Shown here piece by piece: positions 23,806-32,542 of a stretch of 45,717 bases of DNA; positions within the stretch are counted from its first letter, which is position 1; every line of letters begins with the position of its first letter. Both the position numbers and the translations under genes were made by a program. The notes under the pieces were generated by a model, which searched no databases, had not been told where the DNA came from, and saw only the letters and a program-made list of their open reading frames with translations. Source of the stretch: an uncultured Collinsella sp. GTDB lineage: Bacteria > Actinomycetota > Coriobacteriia > Coriobacteriales > Coriobacteriaceae. Where the stretch lies: assembly GCA_900544755.1 (NCBI GenBank), contig UQWQ01000006.1, forward strand, positions 1 through 45,717. The letters run 5' to 3'.

Positions 23806-25139
23806 GACCGGTCGCCTCCAAACAGATCGGGGCGAGTGGCCAGATAGGCATCAAGGGCCTCGAGCGCACGGTCCGCATAGGCCTGGTAGCGGTCGCGCTT
23901 GCTGCGGCGCTTACCATCCTCGAGTGGCGGCACCAGGCCAAAGTTGACATGCATAGGCTGATAGCCCACGGTGGCAGGATCGGTCGCATAACCCACGAGC
24001 GCACCCAGGGCGCCCACGCGCGGCAACTCGACGCCCGCGGCACCGATTGCCTCGGCATAGGTGTTGAGCGCCGCGAGCAGACCGGTCGCCACGGCTTCCA
24101 TGTACCCCTCGGTGCCGGTGATCTGACCGGCCAGGCGCACGCCGGTACCGGGCACGGCAAAGGTGCCATCGAGCACGTGCGGGGCGTCGACAAAGGTATT
24201 ACGGTGCATGACACCGTAGCGGAAGAACTCAGCGTTCTCCAGGCCCGGCACCATATGGAAGACGCGCTTCTGCTCGCCAAAGGTCAAGTTGGTCTGGAAG
24301 CCCACCAGGTTATAGGCGGTCTTCTCCTTATTCTCGGCACGCAGCTGAATCGCCGCCCAGGGACGACGACCGGTTCGCGGGTCGGTGAGGCCGACGGGCT
24401 TCATGGCGCCAAAGCGAATGGCGTCCTTGCCGGTGCGCGCAACTTCCTCGGCAGGCTGGCAGGCCTGGAACAGATCGCCGCCCTCAAAGTCCTTGAGCAC
24501 CACGCGGTCGGCCGTGGTAAGCGCCTCGATAAAGGCCTCGTACTCCTCCTTGTTGAGCGGAGCGTTGAGATAGTCGCCGCTCCCCTGCTCCTCGTAGCGC
24601 GACTGCGAGAACAGCACGTCCATATCGAGCGTGGAGGCATCGACGATCGGCGCCGCGGCATCGAAGAACGCAAGGGCGTCGCCACCGACGAGCTTCATGA
24701 CCTCTTCGCTCAGCGCCGGCGAGCACAAGGGGCCGGCGGCAATGACCACGTGACCTTCGGGAATCTGCGTGACCTCGCCGTGCGCGACCTCGATATTGGG
24801 ACGGGCGGCAACCTCGGCCTCGACAAGCTCGGAAAACTTGACGCGGTCGACCGCCAAGGCGCCACCGGCGGGAACAGCCGCGCGATGGGCGCAATCGAGC
24901 AGGACTGAACCCATGCGCTCAAGCTCGGCCTTTAACAAGCCCGCCGCAGAGTCCGGACGGGTCGATTTAAACGAATTGGAACAGACGAGCTCTGCCAGGT
25001 GATCGGTATGGTGGGCCGGGGAGCTCACCTGGGGGCGCATCTCGCGCAGCTTTACGGCAAACCCGCGGTCTGCCAGCTGAATCGCGCACTCCGAACCCGC
25101 CAGACCGCCACCGATAACCGTCACCTGATCGAACTGCAT
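23802..25139 (-). CDS. trmFO: folate/FAD-dependent tRNA (uracil-54-C5) methyltransferase
   Basis: TrmFO makes ribothymidine at tRNA position 54 using methylenetetrahydrofolate and FAD. The N-terminal FAD motif VIGGGLAGSECAIQLA is followed by CSNSFKS at about residue 53 (family cysteine). VIAAGPLCSPAL, GGDLFQACQPAEE and GQITGTEGYMEA are further family marks. ATG at 25139 is chosen because AAAGGTG lies seven bases upstream; the TTG two codons earlier is less likely. The dprA-trmFO-xerC order is common in Gram-positives. The product is 445 residues, normal length. Confidence 0.96.
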   Translation of the reverse strand: MQFDQVTVIGGGLAGSECAIQLADRGFAVKLREMRPQVSSPAHHTDHLAELVCSNSFKSTRPDSAAGLLKAELERMGSVLLDCAHRAAVPAGGALAVDRVKFSELVEAEVAARPNIEVAHGEVTQIPEGHVVIAAGPLCSPALSEEVMKLVGGDALAFFDAAAPIVDASTLDMDVLFSQSRYEEQGSGDYLNAPLNKEEYEAFIEALTTADRVVLKDFEGGDLFQACQPAEEVARTGKDAIRFGAMKPVGLTDPRTGRRPWAAIQLRAENKEKTAYNLVGFQTNLTFGEQKRVFHMVPGLENAEFFRYGVMHRNTFVDAPHVLDGTFAVPGTGVRLAGQITGTEGYMEAVATGLLAALNTYAEAIGAAGVELPRVGALGALVGYATDPATVGYQPMHVNFGLVPPLEDGKRRSKRDRYQAYADRALEALDAYLATRPDLFGGDRS

Positions 25140-25153
25140 CTGCAAACACCTTT

Positions 25154-26089
25154 CTAATTGACACGTTTTCCATTGTGACCGAAGGGCGTCTGGGCGTGAA
25201 GGGCAAACTTGGAGGGCGCATACCTTCCATCCATCATGCGCTCGATAAGGCCCTCGAGTTCAAGCGAACCCAAGAGTTTGAGTACGCCAACGGCATCGAG
25301 CGAGACGAGCGCCGCGATGTCATCGACCTTGAGCGGAGAGGCGATGAGCGCATGCATCACGGTCTGCTGTGTTTGATCCAGGTCGGCAATGCCGGGAGCA
25401 TCGGGGCGCGAGTAGCGCAGAGTGCCGTAGATGCGTGAGATAGCCATCTCGATAGATTCCTCGTCGATGATGCAGCAGGCACCGTTCGCAATGAGGTAAT
25501 TCGTGCCACGCGACTCGGGCGATAGGATCGACCCCGGCACAGCGAGAAGTTCTCGCCCCAAATCCATAGCAGCCTCGGCTGTAGAAAACGTCCCGGAAGG
25601 CATACCCGCCTCGGATACAAAGAGGGCTTGCGACAGGGCCGCGATCACGCGATTGCGGCGCGGAAAGGCAAACTTGCGCGGACCCATGCCCCACGGGGAG
25701 ATCGACACGACCGCGCCACCCGTATCGAGTGTGCGCGTAATAAGCCCCGCGCTCGAGCGCGGATAGACCACGTCGGCGCCCGTCCCCAGCACCACGACGT
25801 GTTTGCCGCCAGCGTTGACCGCAGCCCAACCCGAGGCCTGGTCACAACCGACCGCGCCGCCCGAAACTACCGTCACTCCCGCCTCGACCGCCACCTTTGC
25901 CGCAAGCTCTGCCACGGCAAGACCATACGGCGAGGCCTTGCGCGCGCCGATGATGGAGAGCGCGGGCGTCGAAAGCACCTCGGGGTTGCCGCGCACATAG
26001 AGCGTCTGGGGTACATCAGAAAGCTCCAAAACGGTCTCGGGATACAACGCATCACCTGGATGCAGCTCGTAGGTCCCCTCGGCCATCAT
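25154..26089 (-). CDS. dprA: DNA processing protein A (short form)
   Basis: DprA loads RecA on incoming single-stranded DNA during transformation. The Rossmann-like core starts at YPETVLELSDVPQTLYVRGN, with GARKASPYGLA, SGGAVGCDQASGWAA and FPRRNRVIAALSQALFVSEA. A C-terminal winged-helix domain (about residues 240-300) is present. The N-terminal SAM-like domain seen in many DprA proteins is missing, giving 311 residues. ATG at 26089 overlaps the comM stop (ATGA) and follows AAGGAGG, so the short form is real rather than a start error. It is coupled to comM. Confidence 0.94.
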   Translation of the reverse strand: MMAEGTYELHPGDALYPETVLELSDVPQTLYVRGNPEVLSTPALSIIGARKASPYGLAVAELAAKVAVEAGVTVVSGGAVGCDQASGWAAVNAGGKHVVVLGTGADVVYPRSSAGLITRTLDTGGAVVSISPWGMGPRKFAFPRRNRVIAALSQALFVSEAGMPSGTFSTAEAAMDLGRELLAVPGSILSPESRGTNYLIANGACCIIDEESIEMAISRIYGTLRYSRPDAPGIADLDQTQQTVMHALIASPLKVDDIAALVSLDAVGVLKLLGSLELEGLIERMMDGRYAPSKFALHAQTPFGHNGKRVN

Positions 26090-27609
26090 TGGTCCCTCCT
26101 TCCCTGGTACATCGCTGCCTCGAGCACGTGGTCCTGCGTCACTTGCTCGCTCTCGGCGACGTCGGCGATGGTACGCGCGATACGCACCAGTCGCACGATG
26201 CCGCGGCCCGTGAGATGCGTGCGCTTCGACAGGCCGAGCACACACTTCTCCGCCGCATCATCGAGCTCAAAGGTCGAAACGACGCCGTCAATGGACCGTG
26301 TCTCGTCATCCTCGGCCTCGGCATCAGCATCGTCCATACGGGATTCGCGCCAAGCGCGAAAAGCGCGACCGCGCACAACGTAGTCACGTAACTCAGCTGA
26401 CGACATACCCTCCGCGCCCTCGATAATCACCTGAGGGTCGGGACGGGTCACATCGATCATCATGTCGATACGGTCGGCCAAAGGACCGCGCAGTTTAGAC
26501 CGATAGCGCTCGACCATCGCCGCCGAGCAGCGACACGGTACCTCACGATCGCCCAAAAAGCCGCAGGGGCAGGGATTGCTCGCAGCCAGCAGCTGAAAGC
26601 GCGACGGGAAGGTAAAAGCCCCGTCGACGCGTACGATCCTGACGTAGCCGCGTTCGATGGGCTGACGCAGCGTCTGCAGCACACCCGTGGGAAACTCAGC
26701 AAGCTCGTCCAAAAAGAGCACGCCGCCATGAGCAAGGCTGATCTCACCCGGGTGCACCGGGCGCCCACCGCCGATAAGACCTGCGGTCGAAATACTGTGA
26801 TGGGGGCTGCGGAAGGGCCGGTGCCCCGCCAACAAGCCATCAATGTTCTCACCCAAAACCGAATGGATGCACAGCGCCTCCTGTTGATCCTCAACGGAAA
26901 GCTCGGGCAGGATGCCGGTCATACGACGCGCGAGCATCGTCTTGCCCGATCCCGGGGACCCGATCATGAGCAAGCCGAGTTCTCCTGCCGCCGCAAGCGC
27001 CATGCCGCGCTTGGCGACCTCCTGCCCCAGTACGTCGGCATAGTCGAGCTCGGGCTCAAAGGTCGCCTCGAGCACTTCAGAATCCAAGTAGTGCCGCGCG
27101 GCATCGCCCATGCTATGGGCAAGCTGAGACAAATGATCGATGAATCCACAATCCACGCCCGCAAGCGGCACATGCTGATCGGACCTGCCGGCGATAAAGG
27201 ACAGCCCCATATCACGCGCCAATAGCTGAAACGCCACCTCGCCCTTGACAGGAAGCACCGTACCGTCCAAGCCAAGCTCACCAGCGATAAGACAACGATC
27301 GAGGTTGTCGCGGGGAATCTGACCATCGGCCGCCAATACCGCGATGGCGATGGGCAGATCAAAGCCGCTACCGGTCTTGCGAATATCGCCAGGCGCCAGA
27401 TTGACCGTAATGCCCGAGCGCGGGATCTCGAACCCGGCGGAGCGCATCGCGCAGCGAATACGACCGCGTGACTCCATCACCTCCATGCTCGGAATGCCGA
27501 GCATCTGGATGCCCGGAACGCCACCGGCAAGCGAGACCTCGACCGTGACGTGAATCGCCTCGACGCCGCGGATGCAGGCCGCGTGAACGGCAAACGTCTC
27601 GAACGCCAT
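26086..27609 (-). CDS. comM: ComM/YifB magnesium-chelatase-like AAA+ helicase
   Basis: ComM is a hexameric AAA+ helicase that promotes branch migration during natural transformation. The N-terminal Lon-like S5 fold (residues 1-170) includes VSLAGGVPGIQMLG. Walker A GSPGSGKT, Walker B VLFLDELAEF, and the ASNPCPCGFLGD...CRC cysteine cluster follow. The C-terminal Mg-chelatase helical domain contains LSKRTHLTGRGIVRLVRIAR. ATG at 27609 overlaps the yraN stop (TGATG) and gives 507 residues, normal. The upstream open frame to 27807 overlaps yraN and is rejected. Confidence 0.96.
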   Translation of the reverse strand: MAFETFAVHAACIRGVEAIHVTVEVSLAGGVPGIQMLGIPSMEVMESRGRIRCAMRSAGFEIPRSGITVNLAPGDIRKTGSGFDLPIAIAVLAADGQIPRDNLDRCLIAGELGLDGTVLPVKGEVAFQLLARDMGLSFIAGRSDQHVPLAGVDCGFIDHLSQLAHSMGDAARHYLDSEVLEATFEPELDYADVLGQEVAKRGMALAAAGELGLLMIGSPGSGKTMLARRMTGILPELSVEDQQEALCIHSVLGENIDGLLAGHRPFRSPHHSISTAGLIGGGRPVHPGEISLAHGGVLFLDELAEFPTGVLQTLRQPIERGYVRIVRVDGAFTFPSRFQLLAASNPCPCGFLGDREVPCRCSAAMVERYRSKLRGPLADRIDMMIDVTRPDPQVIIEGAEGMSSAELRDYVVRGRAFRAWRESRMDDADAEAEDDETRSIDGVVSTFELDDAAEKCVLGLSKRTHLTGRGIVRLVRIARTIADVAESEQVTQDHVLEAAMYQGRRDQ

Positions 27610-28094
27610 CACGACACCTGCCAATCGAACGCGTTGTACTGATGCTCGATCTCGGCGATATGCCCGCCACGAATGGTGACGCCCACGGCATCGAAGCGAA
27701 TCGCCTTGAGCGGATAATGCTCCATGAGGTAGCAACTTGCGATGCGGCGGTAGCGGCGTTGCTTTTGGGCGTCCACGGCCTCCTCGGGAAAGACCCGCGT
27801 GCTGCAATCCAGTGCAACTCGTCTGGTTTTGACCTCGGCCATCACCACGACATCGTCGAGCTCATCGAGCAGCACCAGATCGGCCTCGCCCTCGGTGCAA
27901 CGATAACCCTGCTCCAGCAAGGTGTAGCCGCGCTCGTTAAAGTAGTCGATGGTGATCAGCTCGCCCAGCATGCCCAGCTCGCGGGGACTGAGTCCCTTGA
28001 TAAAGTCGGGCGTCATCGCCCCACAGTCGAGCTCGCCGTTTTCCCAACGCTCCTTGAGTTGCTGCGTCTTGCTCTTTTTGCTTGCGGCACTCAT
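27609..28094 (-). CDS. yraN: YraN/UPF0102 nuclease-fold protein
   Basis: This is a 161-residue UPF0102 protein with a restriction-endonuclease-like fold. The core GELITIDYFNERGY is followed by the putative catalytic pattern GEADLVLLD...VMAEVKTRR (E-x-D...E-x-K) and FDAVGV. About 45 residues precede the core, longer than usual, and are Lys-rich at the start (SKKSKTQQLKERWENGE). ATG at 28094 follows AAAGGAG at five bases. It is the first gene of yraN-comM-dprA-trmFO-xerC; yraN-comM-dprA clusters are widespread. The cellular role is not established. Confidence 0.9.
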   Translation of the reverse strand: MSAASKKSKTQQLKERWENGELDCGAMTPDFIKGLSPRELGMLGELITIDYFNERGYTLLEQGYRCTEGEADLVLLDELDDVVVMAEVKTRRVALDCSTRVFPEEAVDAQKQRRYRRIASCYLMEHYPLKAIRFDAVGVTIRGGHIAEIEHQYNAFDWQVS

Positions 28095-28192
28095 GGGGTC
28101 TCCTTTCCCGCACACTGCATTGCCCCGATGATGAGGGCACCTTTCATGCGGGTAAGTACCGGAAGCAAACCAAAAGCTGACCAAATGCCGTC

Positions 28193-28235
28193 AAAAAACG
28201 GGCCGTACGCAGCAATGGTGTTGCATACGGCCCGC
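28193..28235 (-). terminator. terminator of rplS-rnhB
   Basis: CGGGCCGTA pairs with TACGGCCCG, with extra pairs GCA/TGC inside, followed on the minus strand by TTTTTTG (28193-28198). It is placed about 50 bases after the rnhB stop. Confidence 0.9.
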
Positions 28236-28260
28236 TTCCAGCAGGTTTATAAAACCCCAG

Positions 28261-28283
28261 AGGTCCCTGTCTCCACAATTGAC
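28261..28283 (-). repeat. divergent REP-like unit at the rnhB stop codon
   Basis: On the minus strand the sequence directly after the rnhB TAG reads GTCAATTGTGGAGACAGGG. This resembles the TCATTTGGGACAG core of the transposase-flanking repeats with small insertions. A small inverted repeat, GGTTT/AAACC, follows it. Membership in the repeat family is tentative. Confidence 0.4.
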
Positions 28284-29072
28284 CTAGAAAAGGCGCTCAG
28301 TCTGCAGAAAGTTTCCGCAAAAGCTCACGCGGTGCAGTGGACAAAGCCCATGTTTGCGAATGGCCTCGATATGCTCGGGGCTTGCATAGCCCTTCGACTC
28401 GGCCAGATGGTACTCGGGATACTCGGCGTCGTACTCGACCATCATCTCATCACGCGTGACCTTGGCCATGATGGACGCCGCGGCGATGCAGGCGATTTTG
28501 GCATCGCCCTTCACCACATCGCGCTCGTTAGGAACGGCGCCCAAGGGGTTGCCATCCATGAGGACGCAGTCGGGTTCAAGTCCCGTATCGGCCACGGCGC
28601 CCGCAACGGCAGTACGGATAGCACGGGCCATGCCCATTTCATCGATATCCTTCGGCGCGATATGGCAAAAGCCGATGGCAGTCGCCACCTCGGCTATCTT
28701 CACCGAGAGCAACTCGCGGCGCGCGGGCGTGAGCTTTTTGGAATCGTTGATGCCCCAGACGCGCGGCTCCATAGGAAGGCAGATGGCGCATACCGTCAAA
28801 GGACCGGCCACCGATCCGCGACCCACCTCGTCGACACCAACGACCACCCCATCGCCGCCAAGCTCATGCATAAGCTCGTACATGTCATTGACGCGCTCGC
28901 GCTCGGCAAGTTCCTTGGCATGGCGCTTAAGAGCACGCTCGCAAGCCTTGATCACCTGCTGGCGCGGGTCCTCGCGATAATGCTCCACGAGGGCGGGGAT
29001 CTCCTCAAACGTAGCGCTCGCCAACTCACCGGCAACCTGCGATGCCGAAACCGAGCTCGTCATATTGGCCAT
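28284..29072 (-). CDS. rnhB: ribonuclease HII with an N-terminal extension
   Basis: RNase HII removes ribonucleotides from DNA and RNA-DNA hybrids. The catalytic Asp81 and Glu82 lie in VGVDEVGRGSVAGP. DSKKLTPARRE, the conserved AAASIMAKVTRDEMM, and the C-terminal SKGYASPEH are present. About 75 residues, Glu/Ala-rich and helical-looking, precede the catalytic domain. Such extensions occur in Gram-positive RNase HII, but the length is worth noting. ATG at 29072 follows AAGGAGG at seven bases; the codon at 29090 would sit within that site. It follows rplS across a terminator, so transcription may be by read-through. Confidence 0.95.
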   Translation of the reverse strand: MANMTSSVSASQVAGELASATFEEIPALVEHYREDPRQQVIKACERALKRHAKELAERERVNDMYELMHELGGDGVVVGVDEVGRGSVAGPLTVCAICLPMEPRVWGINDSKKLTPARRELLSVKIAEVATAIGFCHIAPKDIDEMGMARAIRTAVAGAVADTGLEPDCVLMDGNPLGAVPNERDVVKGDAKIACIAAASIMAKVTRDEMMVEYDAEYPEYHLAESKGYASPEHIEAIRKHGLCPLHRVSFCGNFLQTERLF

Positions 29073-29101
29073 ACCAGGCCCTCCTTGCATGCAAATCAGA
29101 T

Positions 29102-29131
29102 AAAAAGAAGGGCCACCCGAAGGTGACCCTT
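29102..29131 (-). terminator. terminator between rplS and rnhB
   Basis: AAGGGTCACC and GGTGGCCCTT close a TTCG tetraloop on the minus strand, followed by CTTTTTA. It lies 35 bases after the rplS stop and 30 before the rnhB start, so it probably attenuates rnhB relative to rplS. Confidence 0.9.
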
Positions 29132-29165
29132 GTGTCCAAACGAGTGGACAGACGCTGCGATCTTC

Positions 29166-29507
29166 TTAGCGCTTCTCGGGGATGCGAGCAGCCTTGCCCA
29201 CCTTGTCGCGGAGGTAGTACAGCTTGGCGCGACGGACGCGACCATGACGAACGACCTCGAGCTTGGCGATCTTGGGGCTGTGAAGCGGGAAGGTACGCTC
29301 AACACCGACACCGAAGGACATCTTGCGGACGGTGAAGGTCTCGCGGGCACCGGCGCCGGCCATGCGGATGACGTCGCCCTGGAAGACCTGAATGCGCTCG
29401 CGGTCGCCTTCCTTAATGCGGTAGTGAACCTTGACGTTGTCGGCGACGCGAACCTGAGGAATGTCCTCGCGGATCTGCTGACGCTCGATTGCGCGGATGT
29501 AATCCAT
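29166..29507 (-). CDS. rplS: 50S ribosomal protein L19
   Basis: L19 sits at the subunit interface (113 residues). Diagnostic stretches are VRVADNVKVHYRIKEGDRER, IQVFQGDVIRMAGAGARETF, GVGVERTFPLHSPKI and RRAKLYYLRDKVGKAARI. ATG at 29507 has AAGGA eight bases upstream; the TTG two codons earlier is less likely. It has its own promoter and a hairpin-containing leader. The trmD-rimM-rpsP genes that often accompany rplS are about 8 kb away in this genome. Confidence 0.97.
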   Translation of the reverse strand: MDYIRAIERQQIREDIPQVRVADNVKVHYRIKEGDRERIQVFQGDVIRMAGAGARETFTVRKMSFGVGVERTFPLHSPKIAKLEVVRHGRVRRAKLYYLRDKVGKAARIPEKR

Positions 29508-29531
29508 GTGCAATTCCTTACTCTTCTAGAG

Positions 29532-29604
29532 GTGCCGTACCACCTTGGCCGGCACGTAGTTGAACAAACGCATTCGAGTATACACGCGCGGGTTTCTGCT
29601 GCAA
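29532..29604 (-). promoter_or_regulatory. rplS promoter and leader hairpin
   Basis: TTGCAG (complement of 29599-29604) and TATACT (complement of 29577-29582) are 16 bases apart. About 20 bases after the expected start, GTGCCG/CGGCAC (29532-29555) forms a hairpin with further inner GC pairs, ending about 25 bases before the start codon. It could serve in L19 autoregulation or simply as leader structure. Confidence 0.65.
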
Positions 29605-29650
29605 GAACATTTTTTCACGCAGACAAAAAGACAAAACCCGCACATGATAA

Positions 29651-29678
29651 CCGCCCGTCTCACGAATGAGACGGGCGG
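29651..29678 (-). terminator. hairpin after ppdK
   Basis: CCGCCCGTCTCA and TGAGACGGGCGG form a perfect 12-bp stem with a four-base loop. It is 39 bases beyond the ppdK stop. The T-run on the minus strand is poor (TTATCAT), so termination may be incomplete. Confidence 0.75.
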
Positions 29679-29716
29679 CATGAAGGGGGCTGCGCTAGGC
29701 GTCTAAACCCAAAACG

Positions 29717-32467
29717 TTAGGCGGAACGCTTGGCCTCGAGCTTGGCCTGAGCGGCAGCCAGGCGCGCGAGGGGCACGCGATAGGGCGAGCAGGACACGTA
29801 GTCCACGTCGGCCACGTTAAACAGGCCCTTGATGGACTTGGGGTCGCCGCCGTGCTCGCCGCACACGCCAAAGTGCATGTCGGGATTGGTGGCGCGGCCC
29901 TTCTCGACGGCCAAGCGCACGAGCTCCAGCACTGCCGCGTCGATGGTCTCGAAGGGGTTGTCTTTCAGGATCTTTTTATGCATGTACAGCGGGATGAACT
30001 TGGCCTCGGCGTCATCGCGCGAGAAGCCAAAGGTCGTCTGGGTGAGGTCGTTGGTGCCAAAGCAGAAGAAGTCGGCATGATGGGCGATCTCGTCAGCGAC
30101 CATGCAGGCACGCGGCAGCTCGAGCATCGTGCCCACGGGAATATTGAGCTCGACGCCTTCCTCGGCGGAAACCTCGGCGATCACGCGCTCGATAACCTCG
30201 CGGGTCTGGACATGCTCGGCCGTGATGGAAACGAGCGGAACCATGATCTCGGGGCGCGGGTCGACACCCTCCTTGATAAGGCGGGCAGCGGCCGTGGCGA
30301 CGGCGCGAACCTGCATGAGCGGCAGATCGCCAAAGACGACGGACAGGCGCACGCCGCGCAAGCCCAGCATGGGGTTGGACTCGACCATGCCGTCAATGCG
30401 ACGCAGGCGGGCGCGCAGGGCAGTGAGCTCCTCCTCGGGAGCGCCGGCGGCCTCCTTCTTGGTGATGGCGACCTCGAACTCGCGAGGATTATCCAGGAAC
30501 TCATGAAGCGGCGGATCGAGCAGGCGGACGACCACATCGCGACCGGACATGGTCTTGAACATCGCCAGGAAGTCCTCGGTCTGAACCTTGAGCAAGTCGG
30601 CCAGGGCCTGCTGCTTCACGGCCTCATCGTCAGACAGGATAAAGCTCTGGATGATGTTCTTGCGATCGCCCAGGAACATGTGCTCGGTGCGGCACAGACC
30701 GATGGCCTCGGCGCCAAACTCGAGCGCGAGCTCGGCATCCTCGGGGTTGTCGGCGTTGACGCGCACGTGGTTGGCGTGACCGTCGGTCTCGTCCAAACGG
30801 ATCTCATCGGCCCAAGACAGGATGGTGTCCAGGTCGCCGGTGAGCTCTGCAGAGACCAGGTCGACCGCGCCGTCGACGACGATACCCTGGGTGCCGTCGA
30901 TGGAGATGACATCGCCCTCGCGCAGCACGCGGTCGCTGCCCTCGATGCGCACGACCTTCTCTGCCGCGTCAATGTGGAAGCGCTCAACGCCGCAAACGCA
31001 GGGCGTACCCATGCCGCGGGCGATAACGGCGGCATGGCTCGTCTTGCCACCGTGGCTGGTCAGGATGCCCTCGGCGGCGACCATGCCCTTCAGGTCGTCG
31101 GGGTTGGTCTCCCAGCGGACCAGAATGACCTTGTGGCCCTCGGCGGAACGCGCGACGGCGTCATCACTCGAGAACACGACCTCGCCCACGGCGGCACCAG
31201 GGCTGGCGTTAAGGCCGCTGGCCAGGGCCTCGTACTTCTTGGAGGCGTCGAACTGCGGGTGCAGGAGCTGATCGAGCTGCGCGGGATCGATGCGGCTCAC
31301 AGCCTCCTCGCGGGTGATGAGGCCCTCCTCGACCATTTCGATAGCAATGCGCAGGGCGGCAGTGGCGGTGCGCTTGCCCACGCGGGTCTGGAGCATCCAG
31401 AGCTTGCCCTGCTCGATGGTAAACTCGATATCGCACATATCGCGGTAATGATCCTCGAGCGTCAGGAACACGCGCTCGAGCTCCTCGCCTGCGGACTCGA
31501 GGCCCGAGGTGGTCTTGAGGTCGGCGATGGGCTCGGTGTTTCGGATGCCGGCGACGACGTCCTCGCCCTGGGCATTCACCAAAAAGTCGCCATAGAACTC
31601 CTTGGTTCCGTCGGCCGGGTTGCGCGTAAAGGCGACGCCGGTCGCCGAGGTCTCGCCCTTGTTGCCAAAGGCCATGGCCTGGACGTTGACGGCGGTGCCG
31701 AGCTCATCGGAAATGCCATGCTGCTTGCGGTAGATGCAGGCGCGCTCGTTCATCCAGCTGCCAAAGACGGCCTGGATGGCAAGGCGCAGCTGAAGCTCCG
31801 GGTCGTGCGGGAAGACGGGCTTGCCGTCAGCGACCTCGAGCTCGGGATACAGGGCAGCCTCGACGTTCTCGGAGAAGATGCCCTTGAAGGTCTCGACGAG
31901 TTCCTGCAGGTCCTCGGCCGAAAGCTCGGAATCGACGCGAACGCCGGCGACCAGGCGGGCCTGGGTCAGGGCATTCTCGAACAAGTCGGCATCGACACCC
32001 ATGACGACGTTGGAGAACATCTGGATAAAGCGACGATAGCTGTCCCAGGCAAAGCGCGGGTTTTGCGTCTGGGCGATAAGGCCCTGAACGGAGTCGTCGT
32101 TGAGGCCCAGGTTGAGAACCGTGTCCATCATGCCGGGCATGGAGAACGGAGCGCCCGAGCGAACCGACACGAGCAGCGGATCGGAGGCGTCGCCGAGCTT
32201 CTTGCCGCAACGGGCCTCGAGGTCCGCCTCGGCGGCAACGATCTCATCGAGTGCGCCTTCGGGCCAGACGTTGCCGGCACCGGAGTACTCGACACAGGTC
32301 TGGCAGGTAATGGTAAAGCCACCGGGAACCGGCAGACCGATGCGGCTCATCTCGGCAAGGTTTGCGCCTTTGCCGCCAAGCACGAAGTTCATGGATTTGT
32401 CGCCCTCAGTGACACAGGTGCCCTGGGCGTCGGTTCCAAAACGGTAAACCCTCTTGCAATCGCTCAC
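29717..32467 (-). CDS. ppdK: pyruvate phosphate dikinase
   Basis: PPDK interconverts pyruvate, ATP and Pi with PEP, AMP and PPi, and in anaerobes can serve glycolysis or gluconeogenesis. At 916 residues it has the full set of domains. The N-terminal ATP-grasp part contains NFVLGGKGANLAEM and SMPGMMDTVLNLGLND. The phosphohistidine loop GGKTSHAAVIARG has His478 and the regulatory Thr476 two residues before it. The C-terminal PEP barrel has FGTNDLTQ and GVCGEHGGDP with the catalytic Cys. GTG at 32467 is preceded by AAGGGGA. The neighbouring DUF299 gene encodes its likely regulator. Transcription is probably from its own promoter near 32545. Confidence 0.98.
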   Translation of the reverse strand: MSDCKRVYRFGTDAQGTCVTEGDKSMNFVLGGKGANLAEMSRIGLPVPGGFTITCQTCVEYSGAGNVWPEGALDEIVAAEADLEARCGKKLGDASDPLLVSVRSGAPFSMPGMMDTVLNLGLNDDSVQGLIAQTQNPRFAWDSYRRFIQMFSNVVMGVDADLFENALTQARLVAGVRVDSELSAEDLQELVETFKGIFSENVEAALYPELEVADGKPVFPHDPELQLRLAIQAVFGSWMNERACIYRKQHGISDELGTAVNVQAMAFGNKGETSATGVAFTRNPADGTKEFYGDFLVNAQGEDVVAGIRNTEPIADLKTTSGLESAGEELERVFLTLEDHYRDMCDIEFTIEQGKLWMLQTRVGKRTATAALRIAIEMVEEGLITREEAVSRIDPAQLDQLLHPQFDASKKYEALASGLNASPGAAVGEVVFSSDDAVARSAEGHKVILVRWETNPDDLKGMVAAEGILTSHGGKTSHAAVIARGMGTPCVCGVERFHIDAAEKVVRIEGSDRVLREGDVISIDGTQGIVVDGAVDLVSAELTGDLDTILSWADEIRLDETDGHANHVRVNADNPEDAELALEFGAEAIGLCRTEHMFLGDRKNIIQSFILSDDEAVKQQALADLLKVQTEDFLAMFKTMSGRDVVVRLLDPPLHEFLDNPREFEVAITKKEAAGAPEEELTALRARLRRIDGMVESNPMLGLRGVRLSVVFGDLPLMQVRAVATAAARLIKEGVDPRPEIMVPLVSITAEHVQTREVIERVIAEVSAEEGVELNIPVGTMLELPRACMVADEIAHHADFFCFGTNDLTQTTFGFSRDDAEAKFIPLYMHKKILKDNPFETIDAAVLELVRLAVEKGRATNPDMHFGVCGEHGGDPKSIKGLFNVADVDYVSCSPYRVPLARLAAAQAKLEAKRSA

Positions 32468-32542
32468 GATACTTCCCCTTCCATGCGCTTACGCGCACGA
32501 CCGTGGTAACGAATCGACCCGCCGGATGCGGGCCGTGAGGGA

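Noticed and set aside
25628..26383. 251-residue plus-strand open frame across dprA and comM
   Set aside because: It runs antisense to both genes through their coupled junction and has no ribosome-binding site or motif.
29852..32509. 885-residue open frame antisense to ppdK
   Set aside because: The same codon-bias shadow; composition is dominated by Gly, Ala, Leu, Asp and His without recognisable domains, and PPDK is complete on the other strand.
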